Notes: generated by a model not told the origin, from the sequence alone. Shown: positions 11,110 to 24,892, counted from the stretch's first letter. The stretch is DNA of 64,000 nucleotides from Epiperipatus broadwayi (GCA_028023455.1 JAQFVV010000278.1:778554-842553), one strand, 5' to 3'. Translations and numbers: made by a program.

Positions 11110-11580
11110 TGTATTAACTAAAAAGATGTGCTTACTCGAAATGTTGTAGGATGACTATCAATTACTGTTGAGATCCTGAAGAAAAATTATTTGCATCAGT
11201 AGCAACAATAGCATTTCTTTGTCTTGAGCTTACTTAGTAACAAAAGAAAATCCATATTTCATTCCAATCATAATATTTATATTGATTTAAGTCCAGATAT
11301 GTTTATTAAGTATGAGAATTTAGAAGAATCCCATTTTATTTAACATCCTGCAAAACACAACATATTTTCATTAGCATGCTGAATATGTTAATTAAATATT
11401 TTTGTGTATTAATTTTGATGTAAACAAAAAACTAAAGAGATATGTTTACCAGTAGTATTTCTAAATAACTATCATTTACTATTGATATCTTATTAGCGAT
11501 AGCAAACTTTTTCTCTAGTATCCACCAATAATTTTTTTGTTGTTTTGAGTTTACCAACAAAAGAAAGTTTCTTAAATGCA
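11110..11580. repeat. Diverged direct repeat pair
   Basis: Segments around 11115-11275 and 11433-11580 share order and wording: ACTAAARAGATRTG, then AACTATCA-TTACT-TTGA, then TTTGAGYTTAC and AACAAAAGAAA. Divergence is high, so this is an ancient duplication or two copies of an unidentified repeat. No ORF is present. Confidence 0.45.
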
Positions 11581-12274
11581 GGATTCATATCCATTGTTTG
11601 ATTTGCTTTATAAGAGCTAATGTTTATTTTAGTTTCTTCATGTATAAAGTTAAATAAAAGACAAAGTCAATAAGTTGATGAACAAGACTGTTTTTGTGGG
11701 TTAATAAAATGTACAATTTTTTTAACAACAATAGTAATTTTATTTAAGATAATTGTGACTGAACCATAAAAATTAATATAGATAATTTTACAGATAAATA
11801 AAAAAAACCATTATTTAGAACTCTCTTTGTATAAAAACATGGAAGAGTTCAGGCATGTAGATAATGGTTGGTGGGTATATGATAATCAACACCATAAATT
11901 GCTTATCAATATTTTAACTTCATCTTAATTATTTGGTATAGTAATAATAATAAATATTTTATTAAAATATTGCCAGAAAAATTGACATTTCATGCAAAGG
12001 CACAATAATGATCAGATTATGGTCAAATCTAACTTTTCTGGACATAGGGGTGAATCTAGAAAGTCACAAGGAAAGGCTCTACCTATAAGCCCCTGCCATA
12101 AATAAATAAAAAATATATCATATATTTTTAGATTATGTATTTTGAATTTCCTAATATATTAAAATCAAAATTATAGTTAAAATAAACAATGTTAATATTT
12201 AAAAAATGTAAAGTATAGATGACAAAGATTTGAATATTATAAATAAATCCATATATAAACTCTTTTTTTTATTT
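11581..12274. other. No recognised feature
   Basis: AT-rich sequence between repeat relics; nothing further was recognised. Confidence 0.5.
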
Positions 12275-13055
12275 AAGTCATTTAGATTTTGGAGATAATG
12301 AAGTTGTTTTTGCAAATAATGCTTCAGAGCTGCAGGAAATGTTGCAGGAGTTATCATATGAAAGTAGGATTAAAGATAAATGTTAAAAAGACTAAAGTAA
12401 TGTTTAATCGATTTGCTCAATATATGAAAATGAAGATTGATTATGATAAATTAGAAAAAGTTAACAGTTACAAATACCTTGGTCAGATTATTAATACATA
12501 TTGAAACATAATGGATGAAATTAATCATAGAATTAAACTTGGCTGGCATGCTTTTGGTAGAAATAACTTGATACTAAAATGAAATATGCCTATGTGTTAG
12601 AAAAGGTAGGTTTTAACAAATGCGTTTTGCCAGTTCTTACTTATGGATCTGATACTTGGACACTTAATAGAAGAGCAATACAGAGACTTCAGACCACTCA
12701 AAGAAGTATGGAGAGATGCATGCTGGGAGTAACAAGAAGAGATTGAAGATGCAATGTATGGGTAAAAGAACAAACAGGTGTTACTGACCTCATTGAAGAA
12801 ATTAAAAGATTGGAGTTGGCTTGGTCATATTGTTAGAAGAGATGATAATAGTTGGACAATTAAAATCTTAAACTGGATTCCAAGAGATTGTAAAAGACCC
12901 AGAAAGAGACCATGTGTGAGATGGATGGATGAGATGAGAAAGTGTGCAGGGATAATGTGGAGAAGAGAAGCTAAAGATCGGTGAAGACGGACTGAACTTG
13001 GAGAGACCTTCATCCTGCAGTGGATTGATATTGGTTGATGATGATGATGATAATC
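12275..13055 (+). pseudogene. RTE LINE, RT C-terminal half and 3' end
   Basis: The C-terminal half of a non-LTR retrotransposon polymerase is read in three frames. First comes LDFGDNEVVFANNASELQEM, where the usual catalytic F-A-D-D has become F-G-D-N; then GLKINVKKTKVMFN and LEKVNSYKYLGQIINT (12289-12504), and after several shifts WLGHIVRRDD, ILNWIPRD and MRKCAGIMWRREAKDR (12778-12984). It ends CTTCATCCTGCAGTGGATT and a (GAT)n tail at 13035-13052. The WIPRDCKR and GHI-RRDD motifs, the short 3' UTR and the trinucleotide tail fit the RTE clade. It is 5'-truncated and inactive but the youngest RTE copy in the window. Confidence 0.85.
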
Positions 13056-13629
13056 ACTTTTGATTTTATTTTATAGAGTATTTCATCCATATGTGTAACA
13101 TTAATACAAAACAAAAATTGGTTAGTTTTTATATTGAACCTAATTAATGTATTTATAAATATTTTCACAACTGATTTTAAAACTTGTTAAAATTATTTCT
13201 TTCATTCCTCATATGTACAAATCTAAAATTCAACTACATTTCCTACATTTTTAAATATATTACTCATATCATGTAAAATTAATTCTTATAACCATATCTA
13301 CATTTTCTATGATTGGTTGTTAAAAAGATGATGAAATTAGAAAAACAAAATAAATGTATTGACATTTTTTTTGGGAATGGATTTAAGTGTGTTTAGATTG
13401 CAATGTAATTTGTCAATATTTTGTTTTTCATTTTCATCTGAATTTTATTTTGTTTTAAATTTTATTTTAATCTCTTTTTATATGTTTATGATTTTATTTA
13501 ATATTAAATATTTCTAATTAATTTTATGTTAAGAACAGTAAAAATAAATAATTATTATTTTTGTGTAATTCTGATGAACCTGATCTCTCATGCTCATTCC
13601 TTTTATAATTTAGCATTAATATGATGTGC
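13056..13629. other. No recognised feature
   Basis: AT-rich sequence with no recognised gene or repeat. Confidence 0.5.
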
Positions 13630-13965
13630 TGTTGTTACAAATGGCTACCCAATTGTGGGATACTCCCTTATTAACCCCTATTTACCATACAGTTGTATTT
13701 GCCACCCAATTTGTGAGACCATTATTTCTATACTATTACTATATATATTGTACCGGTCGAAAAACACACATTGATCCAACAAACCCCTGAATACAGGTAA
13801 ATACCTCGAGTCCGACCATGTACAAGATATATAAATCAGGTACATTGTGAATTCTGCCCTATTTATCTATATCCCCAGGTCAAAGATCTAATCAATAGCC
13901 TTTCTCGACGATACGATCGAATTCCTTTATTTTCACTGTGCCGGCAGCTGGGTCTTAAAGCATGA
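13630..13965. other. GC-richer island of unknown nature
   Basis: It stands out from its neighbours by base composition and by retained CpG (ACCGGTCGAAAAAC, CTCGAGTCCGACC, CTCGACGATACGATCGAA). A weak internal repeat is present: TGGCTACCCAATTGTGGGA and TGCCACCCAATTTGTGAGA. It could be an LTR fragment or a host regulatory element. No ORF of note. Confidence 0.35.
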
Positions 13966-14749
13966 GATTCGATTTTATTATATTTAAATGAGAACTTGGG
14001 TGATTGGTTGATAGGTATATTTAAAAATCAAAATTTATTTAAAATAAAAATTAATAAAATGATTCGAACCACTGGAAGTTTGTTTTAGTATATATATATA
14101 TTTAAAATCATTTGACATTTTACATTAATTTAACTCAAGCTCTTAAAAAAACAACAATACAATTTTTAAATTAATTTCATAATTATATGATTACATGACG
14201 ACTTTATTTATATTAGCGGTCAGCATTGACGTTATTAGGTTTGTACAATTTATTTTGTTAAGTTTATACATCTTTAATTTTGTTTACATTTATTCTCCTT
14301 TTTTTTAAATAGCAAAAATTATTTCATAATTAAATGACCACGGATTTCAAAATTTCCCATGCACATTTATTACAAGCTTGTAATATAGCGGTAGGTTTAA
14401 ACATCTGCCTAACGCACATATATAAGAATAACTGTTTTATTGGTTTTTTTTACAAAAAGATTTAAAAAAAAAAACACATTTTTATTGAAAAAGATATTAA
14501 TTAAATAGACGATTATAAGACTAATTTGACATCTTAACTCCACTAACAGATAGAAAAATTGATTTCATTTCTCTTTATAAAATTAAGAATTTGTATTGTC
14601 AATAACTAATATTTTATGACATTAATGGACCTTGCTGGCATAGCTTATAAATAACTTTAAAACTGTAAGCGATTATAATAAAAAAATTTATCAGTTAATT
14701 ATCAGAGCAAACACGTCACTTTAGTTGGACTTACAACTAAAATCATACC

Positions 14750-15240
14750 TATAATGAAATATACCGTGAATTAGCCAAAACCAAACGATTTTAACTAATT
14801 ACGCAAACGAACAAAAGAGTCGATTACTCAGGTTGAAGATCCTTTCGGTAGAATCATATCCCTATGGCTTGCATATTAGATAGGCAAAATAAAAGCAAAA
14901 TAAAGTCGGTTAATAAATATACGAATGCAAAATGGAGAGAAGAAACATAAGTAAGAAAATACGAGCCGGATTACGGACACTCATATGTCTGTTCCAACGA
15001 AGAATAAAAGGAAAATCGATACGTCCACATGTCATGTCCATGTATCGATAGGAGATAGGAATTACAGAGAGTCCTCATATTCGCCTCTACGAATTCTGCT
15101 GACAAATCAACTCTATCTCAAACACGCTGTCCATTTCACAGGCGTATGCGAAGAACGGAAGCTAACTCCAAATCACAAAATCTATGACCGTTTTAGGTCT
15201 GTTCATGAGACTCCAAGCATTTTTTATTAACCCGAGATAT
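14750..15240. other. CpG-retaining island, possible regulatory or exonic DNA
   Basis: This stretch has many CpGs in a window that mostly lacks them (for example ATCGATACGTCC and TATGCGAAGAACGGAAGC). An open frame of 81 codons (14985-15230, plus strand) has no recognisable domain. An imperfect palindrome with ATCGAT at both ends lies at 15018-15052. It may be an unmethylated regulatory region, a UTR exon or a young foreign insertion; the sequence does not decide. Confidence 0.4.
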
Positions 15241-16020
15241 TATAATTATTAAATATGAACGAATTATAATTAAGTAGCCTTAAAATGATCTAATACTGCA
15301 TAGAGAACAACCTGCATAAACAACTACTTTATATAAATATTTAACATACAAAAAAAAAACATACTTATAGAAATAAGGGAATTTAATTCTCGAAAAAAAA
15401 AATCCTCCCTTCCCTCTTTCCTAACTTAAAAAAATGCATGATAATTAACTGATGCTATCCAGTGGCGCTGTTACTAGGTCAAAAATCCATAGCATATTTT
15501 ATTCTATTTTGAATTGCAGAAATATAAAATAATAGAATTCCATTCTGGAAAATCTATAATAAAACTGTTTAAAGAAATTACGGCATGTTTATTTTGAAAT
15601 ATATATATATTCGACATAATTTCACTTGCGAAATAAAAATAGATCAAAATTATTTTATTTTAAAATTAAATCGTTCTTTCCAGAACTCCCTCTAATAAAA
15701 CATAATTTGCCCTCTTAGCAAATTACTCTGAGCCCCCGCGTGTAAAGCTTGTTGAAATACAAAAAAATCAAAGCATGAAATAATATCATGCTAAAATTAA
15801 TATAAAACAAATAAATAAATTCATAGTCAACAATTAAAAATATTAAAAATTATTGTGAGCTTGAGTTATTAAAAAGAAAAAACATTATAAATAATTTAAC
15901 AGAAAAAGGTTAAAGAGACAGTAAAAGAGATTCTTAATAACATTAACTTTTGACATTTCTTTTTAAGCTTTATGAACCTATATTTATATTCTAATGATAA
16001 TTTTTAAAATCTTGATGACA
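15241..16020. other. No recognised feature
   Basis: AT-rich sequence with poly-A runs and a short TA tract; nothing recognised. Confidence 0.5.
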
Positions 16021-16024
16021 GGAT

Positions 16025-16300
16025 TCAAGCTCTTCGGCATTTTACATGGAGTTCACCGGTATGAGTTCACGGGCGAACCTTGATGGCTGGTGGCATTTGA
16101 AAGCAGGTTCTGGCAGCAACATAGCAGAAGATTTCAGGTCTCAGGAAAGAAAGGGCAGCGATTACCCTGTTTTACTCCTCGATCATCATAGCATGCTTTT
16201 CTACAACTCTGCCTGTTCTCTGGTCACTCTCTGTCTGGTCTCTGGTCACTCTAAAAAGGCCACTATTTATTACGTCCTGCTGCCTCAGGTGATCTTTCAG
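16025..16300. other. GC-richer island of unknown nature
   Basis: The composition differs sharply from the neighbours. TCTCTGGTCACTCT occurs twice within 30 bp (near 16215-16250). A 102-codon open frame starts at 16046 on the plus strand but shows no domain or motif I recognise. Possibilities are a fragment of a retroelement LTR or a host exon. Confidence 0.35.
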
Positions 16301-16985
16301 AAAACAATAGAAATTGTTTTTTATTGTAATTTTAGAAAGTTTGTACCTAGATAAGGATCAATATATTTCAATATAATTTTATATTAGTTTTTAATTTAGA
16401 TAACAATGTAAAATCTCTACTAATTAATGAATAGACATTCCACAGTGAATGGATTTTGGTAATTTATCTATGCTTTTAATTTAAACATTTATTTTAAACT
16501 TCTTATTGAGGTACAAATCTTTTCAAAAAGGCCATCTTGGATTCTTATAGTGAAAAAAATAAAACATTTTAAACATATATATATCTAAACTATATAAAAA
16601 AATTCAAAGTTAATTATTTGAAATTTTTTTTTTTTTTAATAAATAGAATAATAGTGTGTTAGTATAATTATATGATCCAAAATAAATTTTAGAATTTATT
16701 CAGGATGGTTACAAAATGTTAAAATATTTTTTTAGAATAATAAAAAAACAAAACAAATGTTAATAAATAAATAATTAGGTGGGAGACCCAGACCGTGAAA
16801 CAGCAAATCTGAATCAGATTTACCATTTCAATATATGGCTATAAAAGTGAGATTCCACATTCATTGTTAAAAGAAGGTTGCTTTGACAACAGGTTGAGAT
16901 TGTTGATTGTTATTGTTACTGGGACTTTCTAAATTTTGACTGTTATATATGTATGTGTGTGTGTGTATTCAAGATAATTGACTAT
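16300..16985. other. No recognised feature
   Basis: AT-rich sequence, poly-T near 16624-16640 and a short (TG)n near 16950. Nothing else was recognised. Confidence 0.5.
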
Positions 16986-16989
16986 ATTG

Positions 16990-17440
16990 AACTTAGTGCA
17001 ATAAGAAGAGATTTGAACTCAGGTTTTCAAGCTCCCTAGAGCCATGCCCTCCATCTTTTACAACTAATACACATAACCACATATTCGGGAAAAAAGTAAA
17101 TGATCTCCAATATTCATATTCCATTCTAAAGCAGTTCTCATCATTTGGTCCAGATTATCATCTCCATATATATATAATTAGTGGTCAGTTTATACTAAGA
17201 TAATAAATCAGTCCATTAAAGTTTGACAAGTGCTATCTCAATATAAACTAAACGCTGATTATATATGTGTGTGTAGATGATCTGGACCAAATGATGAGTG
17301 CTGGTATTTGCAAAATACTTATATTGGGGATGATTTATCTATTTCATATTATGTGGTCATGTGCATTGGTTGTATAGGATAGAGTGGATAGCTGTAGGGA
17401 GCTTAAAAGTCTAAATTCAAATCTCTTCTATTTACATATA
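16990..17440. repeat. SINE3 inverted pair (foldback)
   Basis: Two copies of SINE3 face each other: the tRNA-like head lies at 17000-17080 on the minus strand and at 17355-17435 on the plus strand. Each head has a B-box relic (AGATTTGAACTCAG on the left; its partner CTAAATTCAAATCTCTT on the right). The bodies meet near 17215, sharing CATCATTTGGTCCAGAT and ATATAATYAGYG. Arms are about 210 bp. The same arrangement recurs at 46325-46585. Confidence 0.75.
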
Positions 17441-18540
17441 TAATATAATTCGTATGTAAAATTTAATTCTACCAGTAATTTTTTTAAAAGACGATTTCTT
17501 TATTTGTATTATATATATTTTTTTTATTTTATATTTAAAATAGTCATATTACACTTTTATTAGATGAAAAAACTTTTTGTGGAAAAGTTTTTGTGTGATA
17601 TTTATATTTGAAGCTTAGTAATAAATTTTAATAAATCTTTATACTCCTAATATATTATAAACAATAAATGCTGTCATTAGCACAAATTAAAATATTTATT
17701 CCTCAACCAGTTTAATCCTACCAGAAAATTAAATTAATTTTATGTTATATTATATTTAATAAAATGCAACCAATTTTTTAACGCTTTTCATAATATGAGT
17801 CTTAAAAATTTAGAACCAAAAAAAACTATATTAAAAATATTTGAAGACTTTTATTATCTGCTTCCTTGCTTTCTGCCAATCATAACGAATAAAATCACGT
17901 GAAGATAATAAATGTGATTTGGAAATTAAGATAAGTTTCATATAACAAAAAGTAAATGCAAAAATATAATGAAAATTTGATTTTATAAATAAAATACATG
18001 TTTCAAATTTATAAAGGAAATAAATTAAAGCATAAAGTTATTCCACAAACATATCTAAACTATTTGAGTTATTATTTCAATGCTCACTCATAAATAATGT
18101 ATTAAATTATTTAAAATTGTAATTTATTTTTTAATACGTTGATGATTTATAAAAAACATCTTCAATTTTATGCAGATTAGGAGGAAATAGATAGACATAA
18201 GAAACAAATTTTTAATAAAATTAAAAATTATTTTTTAAAAAGAAATATTAATGTCAATCAATAAATGCTTGTGGAAAAAGAAATGATAGCAAAGTATCGT
18301 ATTAACAGCAATAGAAAGAAAATAAAAAATATAATCACTATTTAAAAAAAAAAAAGTTTGGATAGAAAAATTGAAATTCGACCGATAAAAGAAAAAAGTA
18401 AATGACGCAATCTGAAAAATAAAAGATTCTTGTAGAAACCATTTAATATATAATAAAATAATTTGAGATATTTAATGAACAAATAGTAAAGAGAAAAATA
18501 AATATATATATATATATTAATTATTATATTCTCACTGATA
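17441..18540. other. No recognised feature
   Basis: Very AT-rich sequence. It may contain unrecognisable upstream parts of the PLE relic that becomes readable at 18541. Confidence 0.45.
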
Positions 18541-18860
18541 AAATTCCATCAGAATTTGTTTACATTATACATTGGATAGACCTATTATAAAATAAACATA
18601 GGAAAGGAAAAAAACACATTTTGGCAGTTAGAAAGTAATGTAATTAATTTATCAGCCATTTATTCACACATTAAATTAACTAACCATGACATAAATTTTA
18701 ATAAAACGCATATTTTGGCAAAAATTGAACAATATGGAGAGAGATTGCTAAGACAAGGTATAGAGATTTTTAAAAGGCCTAAGAGCATAAATGAAAAGTG
18801 TGAATTAAAGAAAATTAACAATATTTGGACAAAGCTATTGGAGAATAAATTTTTTTTTTT
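18541..18860 (+). pseudogene. Penelope-like GIY-YIG endonuclease relic, second lineage
   Basis: One plus-strand frame stays open, apart from one stop, for about 100 codons and reads like the endonuclease end of a PLE: LYIG then a stop (18565-18579), SAIYSHIKLTNHDINFNKTH, ILAKIEQYGERLLRQG, IEIFKRPKSINEK and IWTKLL. The pattern of S-A-x-x-x-H followed by ILA-x-E, an R-x-x-R/E-x-IEI-x-K block and an N near the end is typical of GIY-YIG domains of PLE polyproteins. The usual catalytic glutamate of the EAIEI motif is replaced (QGIEI). It is not close to the 42-46 kb element, so another PLE family existed here. Confidence 0.65.
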
Positions 18861-19066
18861 TAAATTTGTCCACCAATGAAATTTGATGATGAGAAAAAAA
18901 TAACAAAGAAAAAAAAATAGCCATTTTAAATCTCACCACACACATTCTTATGATTTGAGAAAGAAGAAGGTCTGAGGAAAGTATTCGTTATTGTACTGAA
19001 ATGTCAGCTATTTTAGCTATTATATTTTTACTACATAGAAGCTTCTAGAAAAAATATTGTGAATTC

Positions 19067-21161
<2,095 letters not shown>

Positions 21162-21408
21162 TAATTATTGAAATTTTAGCACAACCAACGTAGGGCTTTG
21201 AGTTTAAAATACATGTAAGATTTTGTTCAGACAATTAAGGAATATTTCAGGTGTAGGAGGCAATATTTCATAGGTAGAGATTGGTTTGTGTTAGTTGTGG
21301 TATGGACTGTTGGGGATGTTTGGGGTAAGGGGGTTTGTCTTTATCATATGATAAAAACTTACAAATAGTTAAGTAGCATTTTTTTATGAAATCTATAAAA
21401 GAAAAAAA

Positions 21409-21837
21409 GTGTTAAATATAGTTGGATTTAATCTTGTTTTGAAAATGGGAGTAGTAAAAAAGGAAAAAGAAAAGACTGAGATACTGATGATGATGAAGGT
21501 GATGAGGGAGATGTTAATAGACATACAACAAAGGCAGGATGCAATGTTGAGAGAAATGCATCAAGAAATAAAGGAAGAAATGAGAGAAGTGAGATGTGAA
21601 ATAAGGGGAAGAATCGAGGAAAATCAAGTAGCTATTGAAGTAGTAGAGAAAAAGTTGAGTAAAGAAAGTCAGGAAGTAGAGATAGTAAAAGAAGGTATGA
21701 AAGAAAAGAAATTTGAGTTGGAATCAGATAGTGCTGAAATGGACAAGAGTGAAATAAGGATAGAAATGGGTAGAGAGTGGATATGCATATATAGTGTGGT
21801 GGAGAAATTGAAAATTCAGAAGAAAGTTATAAGATAA
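21409..21837 (+). CDS. Coiled-coil Gag-like protein of the LTR element
   Basis: A 142-codon ORF lies between the LTRs. Residues about 20-120 are rich in Glu, Lys, Arg and Met with heptad-like spacing (REMLIDIQQRQDAMLREMHQ, then EEMREVRCEIRGRIEENQ), so a long coiled coil is likely. There is no CCHC knuckle, protease or RT in the internal 1.3 kb. By position it replaces gag. Gag proteins of some animal Ty3-type elements begin with such a coiled coil, as does the right-edge ORF at 62.4-64 kb, but this one lacks the capsid-like segment seen there. The element was probably non-autonomous. A Gag role is inference. Confidence 0.5.
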   Translation: MLNIVGFNLVLKMGVVKKEKEKTEILMMMKVMREMLIDIQQRQDAMLREMHQEIKEEMREVRCEIRGRIEENQVAIEVVEKKLSKESQEVEIVKEGMKEKKFELESDSAEMDKSEIRIEMGREWICIYSVVEKLKIQKKVIR

Positions 21838-22024
21838 AGGCTGAAAATAGTGTAAAAGAGTTCCCACAAGAAAGTAAAAATAAGCGGATTAAAGTAACTG
21901 TTCATTTTAAACATAAATGTAAAATAAAGAACAAGAATAGGGAGTATGACTTTAAAGCAGAAATATAAGCCACTCATAGAACAATCGTATTTAAGACATT
22001 TAAAAAGACTGTAGAACCCAATTT

Positions 22025-22255
22025 TTGCCAGATACTAGTGTTGATATGAGAAATAATAAAGAGAGACACTTGGTAAAAATGTGTTTTGCTCAGCAAAAAA
22101 GCTTTCAGATAAAGAAAGTAGAAAATAAAACAGAACACGAGAGAGATAAGAGAAAAATTTATAAGCAAGGAAAAGATAAGAGAGGAAAAATTGCATATAT
22201 CAGAAAACTAATTAAAAAAGAAAAAGAACTGCTTGACAAAGGTTACGGGGTTTAA
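22025..22255 (+). CDS. Short basic ORF of the LTR element, unknown
   Basis: 76 codons, very rich in Lys and Arg (KRKIYKQGKDKRGKIAYIRK), ending 205 bp before the 3' LTR. It may be the decayed basic C-terminal part of the same Gag-like protein: the 190 bp between the two ORFs contain several stops but keep a similar K/E-rich composition. I do not recognise a domain. Confidence 0.3.
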   Translation: MPDTSVDMRNNKERHLVKMCFAQQKSFQIKKVENKTEHERDKRKIYKQGKDKRGKIAYIRKLIKKEKELLDKGYGV

Positions 22256-22459
22256 ATTTAGAGTAATTGGACGGACTTTTAAAGAAAAAAAAATATTTGT
22301 CTTCATGGTTTATGAGAATGAAGAAAGGTATTTTTTATAAAATATTATTTTAGTTAAAATGCAAGGAAAATGTTCAGTCAGGTTTCTAAGTGGGTTTTAA
22401 AATGTTTAAAGTTAAAAAAAAAAATCGCACAGGTATGCCTTATTTTGTTTTTCACTGCA

Positions 22460-23692
22460 TGTTGGGGCAATTGAAATGGGTGCTTTATCTAATTCAAAAA
22501 TCTCATCATATAAATAATACTAATTTGTATTTTAATAAAGTTTTAAAAATAAAAGTATTTAAAAGTTTTGTCTATAAGAATATGTGTAATCATACACATA
22601 TTCAGTTATGTTATAAAATTATGTCATTTTTACTTTTTAATAGATTTTATTTTTAAAATAGTTTTCTTTTGGTCGTTTTTTTTTTTTTTTAAAGTAATTA
22701 AATACAAGCAAAATATTCTAAATTTCAAAAAAATATGTTAATCCTAAAGTTTTTTTAAAAAAATTGTATTCTTGTTGTTTTGATAGTAATCATTTTTTTA
22801 TTTATTTTAATCAAAGCTGAGACTTGTTTTTACATTTTTAAAAATTAATTTTAAATGTTTTTTTTTCTCATGTGTCATAGCATCAGCCGTGAAGCGAACC
22901 CGCTAACCCGGGACAACCGCTTATAAAGCAGCTGTCGCTGACCTCTCATCCACCAATTCTTGACAATTTTCCCACAGACTGCAAATCTTTTGGTAGATGG
23001 TTTATTATGTATAGTGTTTTGGTTTTGAAATTGGAGGTTTTGTTTTTTTTTGTTCTAAGATCATGTAAGATCGTAATGTTTTCTCCCGTTTTCTTGTCTT
23101 GTGTTGAAATTAATCGTGAATTGCCTTAAAAGTGGTATATCACGAGCTGTTTTTGTGGACAAATGACATCTCTAGTTTCAAGATAGTACAGAATGCTCAT
23201 CTCGCACTGTTTCATTGATTTCCTACAAGACACTATTTTTATTTTACCTCTGAATTAGGAAACTAGAATTATTTTTATAAATTGCCAGCAGGTAGATATT
23301 ATCAATTCCCTTTTTAAATTTGTAGGTGAGAAATCTAATTTTTCTGCCAAAGCGTTTAATGTTTTAATATTTACAGTACTCATATGCACTCTTGGATGAA
23401 TACATTAGTAATTCCAGGTAAACTTTCATATTTTGTTTGCAAGATTTATTTTGTTTTTGCTCGAATTTAATAAAATTTTAAATTATTTAAAGTTAGTTTC
23501 ACTGACGTTTGTCTTAGTGTTTTATTTTCTCAATTGTCTGAACAATATTAATGCGTTCTTGCTCTCCCTGGGTCTGGTCAGTGAAAACCATCATCATCAT
23601 TTACTTTTGTTCATGGTAAACAAATTTTCCAGGTATGCAATGATCTGGTGGTGCCCTCTGTGATCAAAAGGAATTAATAACCGACCATTACA
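22460..23692 (+). mobile_element. 3' LTR of the coiled-coil-ORF element
   Basis: Direct repeat of 19608-21161. It starts TGTTGGGGCAATTG and ends CGACCATTACA, giving TG...CA ends. The 3' part has GGTGGTGCCCTCTGTGATCA near the end. It is interrupted by a SINE1 copy at 22859-22966. No strong polypurine tract precedes it. The related blocks at 25256-27832 and 55388-57628 share its ends. Confidence 0.8.
22859..22966 (-). repeat. SINE1 inside the 3' LTR
   Basis: On the minus strand: AATTGGTGGATGAGAGGTCA (A box), GCGGGTTCGCTTCACGG (B box), GATGCTATGACACATGAG, then an A-rich tail (plus-strand T run at 22853-22867). It is absent from the corresponding place in the 5' LTR near 20430, which supplies the empty site. 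Confidence 0.88.
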
Positions 23693-23749
23693 ATTTATAT
23701 CTTGTAACCTAGCTTTATTTATTGAAGATTTATAAATCTATATTACTCA

Positions 23750-23806
23750 GTGAATATATATATATAAACAAAAAAGACTTATAAATCCAATAAATAATAT
23801 TATATA

Positions 23807-23861
<55 letters not shown>

Positions 23862-23880
23862 TATATATATATATATTCTA
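23750..23880. repeat. (AAT)n and (TA)n microsatellites
   Basis: A run of about 18 AAT units followed by (TA)n. The preceding sequence GACTTATAAATCCAATAAAT also stands next to the long (TA)n at 46583-46664, so microsatellite and flank are shared by dispersal. Confidence 0.9.
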
Positions 23881-24237
23881 ATGTCTAGCTAAATGTAATT
23901 TATAATTCATCATATGACAATCTTTATTTAGTAAATTGTATTAAGGCTTCATTGTAATATTCTATCTCAAATTATAATTTAAATATTTAATATTTGTTAA
24001 TGTGATACTTTAGATACAAAGGATTTTTATTTGTACCAATACGTCATCCGATAATTGTTCTATACTCCCATCAAGCAATACAGGTAAAATGATAATGAAT
24101 ATGCTTGATAAATTAAAATACAACTAAATCTATTTGAAACATATGGATTTAGTAACTTTTATACCTTTTTGTAACTTTTTAAAACCTTTTGTAACTTTTA
24201 TATCTTTTTAGTAATTTCTAATGATATAAATGAATGA

Positions 24238-24465
24238 ATATATAGATGAATCAAGATGTATGTTGGAAAGAAGAACTAAAGAGCACTTGTTATTAAAACA
24301 GGTTCAGAAATCGAAACAAAATTATAAAATAGATAATAATATTTCAGCATCTGTTTTTTATGACCATAATAAGTCATGTATTAATGCTAATATACAAATA
24401 CAAATATGACTTAATTAACAGGCAGGCAGCAAACATTAAGATCATGGAATTGTGGGAATGTTAGC
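24238..24465 (+). pseudogene. Penelope-like endonuclease relic
   Basis: The plus strand reads YIDESRCMLERRTKEHLLLK, then SASVFYDHNKSCIN and, after a gap, LINRQAANIKIMELW. This matches YIGESRCNIEKRLKEHELL, SSVFFDHEKTCKH and LINRQASNIKIRDSW of the intact PLE. The helix segment with the catalytic glutamate (KIKEAIFI) is deleted. It is a short, 5'-truncated and internally deleted copy. Confidence 0.85.
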
Positions 24466-24576
24466 CTTTCAAAATGTTACTTAACAAAGATTACTAGGAT
24501 AATCAAAAGTGTTCCTAAGTGGATAAAATTTTTAATTATCTAATTACTGTATTTATAAATATTTAATTATATATAT

Positions 24577-24890
24577 ATATATAACATATTTTGTGGGTTC
24601 ATCCATGTTAAAAATTTAAATATTTATATACCGATGTTTCAACTTGATCACACAAGTCGTCTACTGGGTAGATGACTTGTGTGATCAAGTCGAAACATCG
24701 GAATATAAATATTTAAATTTTTAACATGAATGAACCCACAAAATATGTCTTTTATATATGCAACCTGTGAAAATCTTCATGTCAACATATATATAAAAGA
24801 CATATTTTGTGGGTTCATTAGTGTTAAAAAATTTAAATATTGATATACCGGCATTTTGACTTGATCACACAAGTCATCCACTGGTTGAAA
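24577..24890. repeat. Foldback repeat plus an extra arm
   Basis: Left arm ACATATTTTGTGGGTTCAT to ACTTGATCACACAAGTCGT (24580-24664), right arm its reverse complement (24668-24750); a second left arm follows at 24796-24885. Arms are about 80 bp with few mismatches and a loop of only a few bases. MITE-like, no ORF. Confidence 0.8.
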
Positions 24891-24892
24891 GT

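Noticed and set aside
14985-15230. 81-codon plus-strand gene
   Set aside because: No domain, no splice signals or start context that stand out; kept only as an island of unknown nature.
16046-16354. 102-codon gene
   Set aside because: No recognisable motif; the frame follows from a GC-rich patch that lowers stop frequency.
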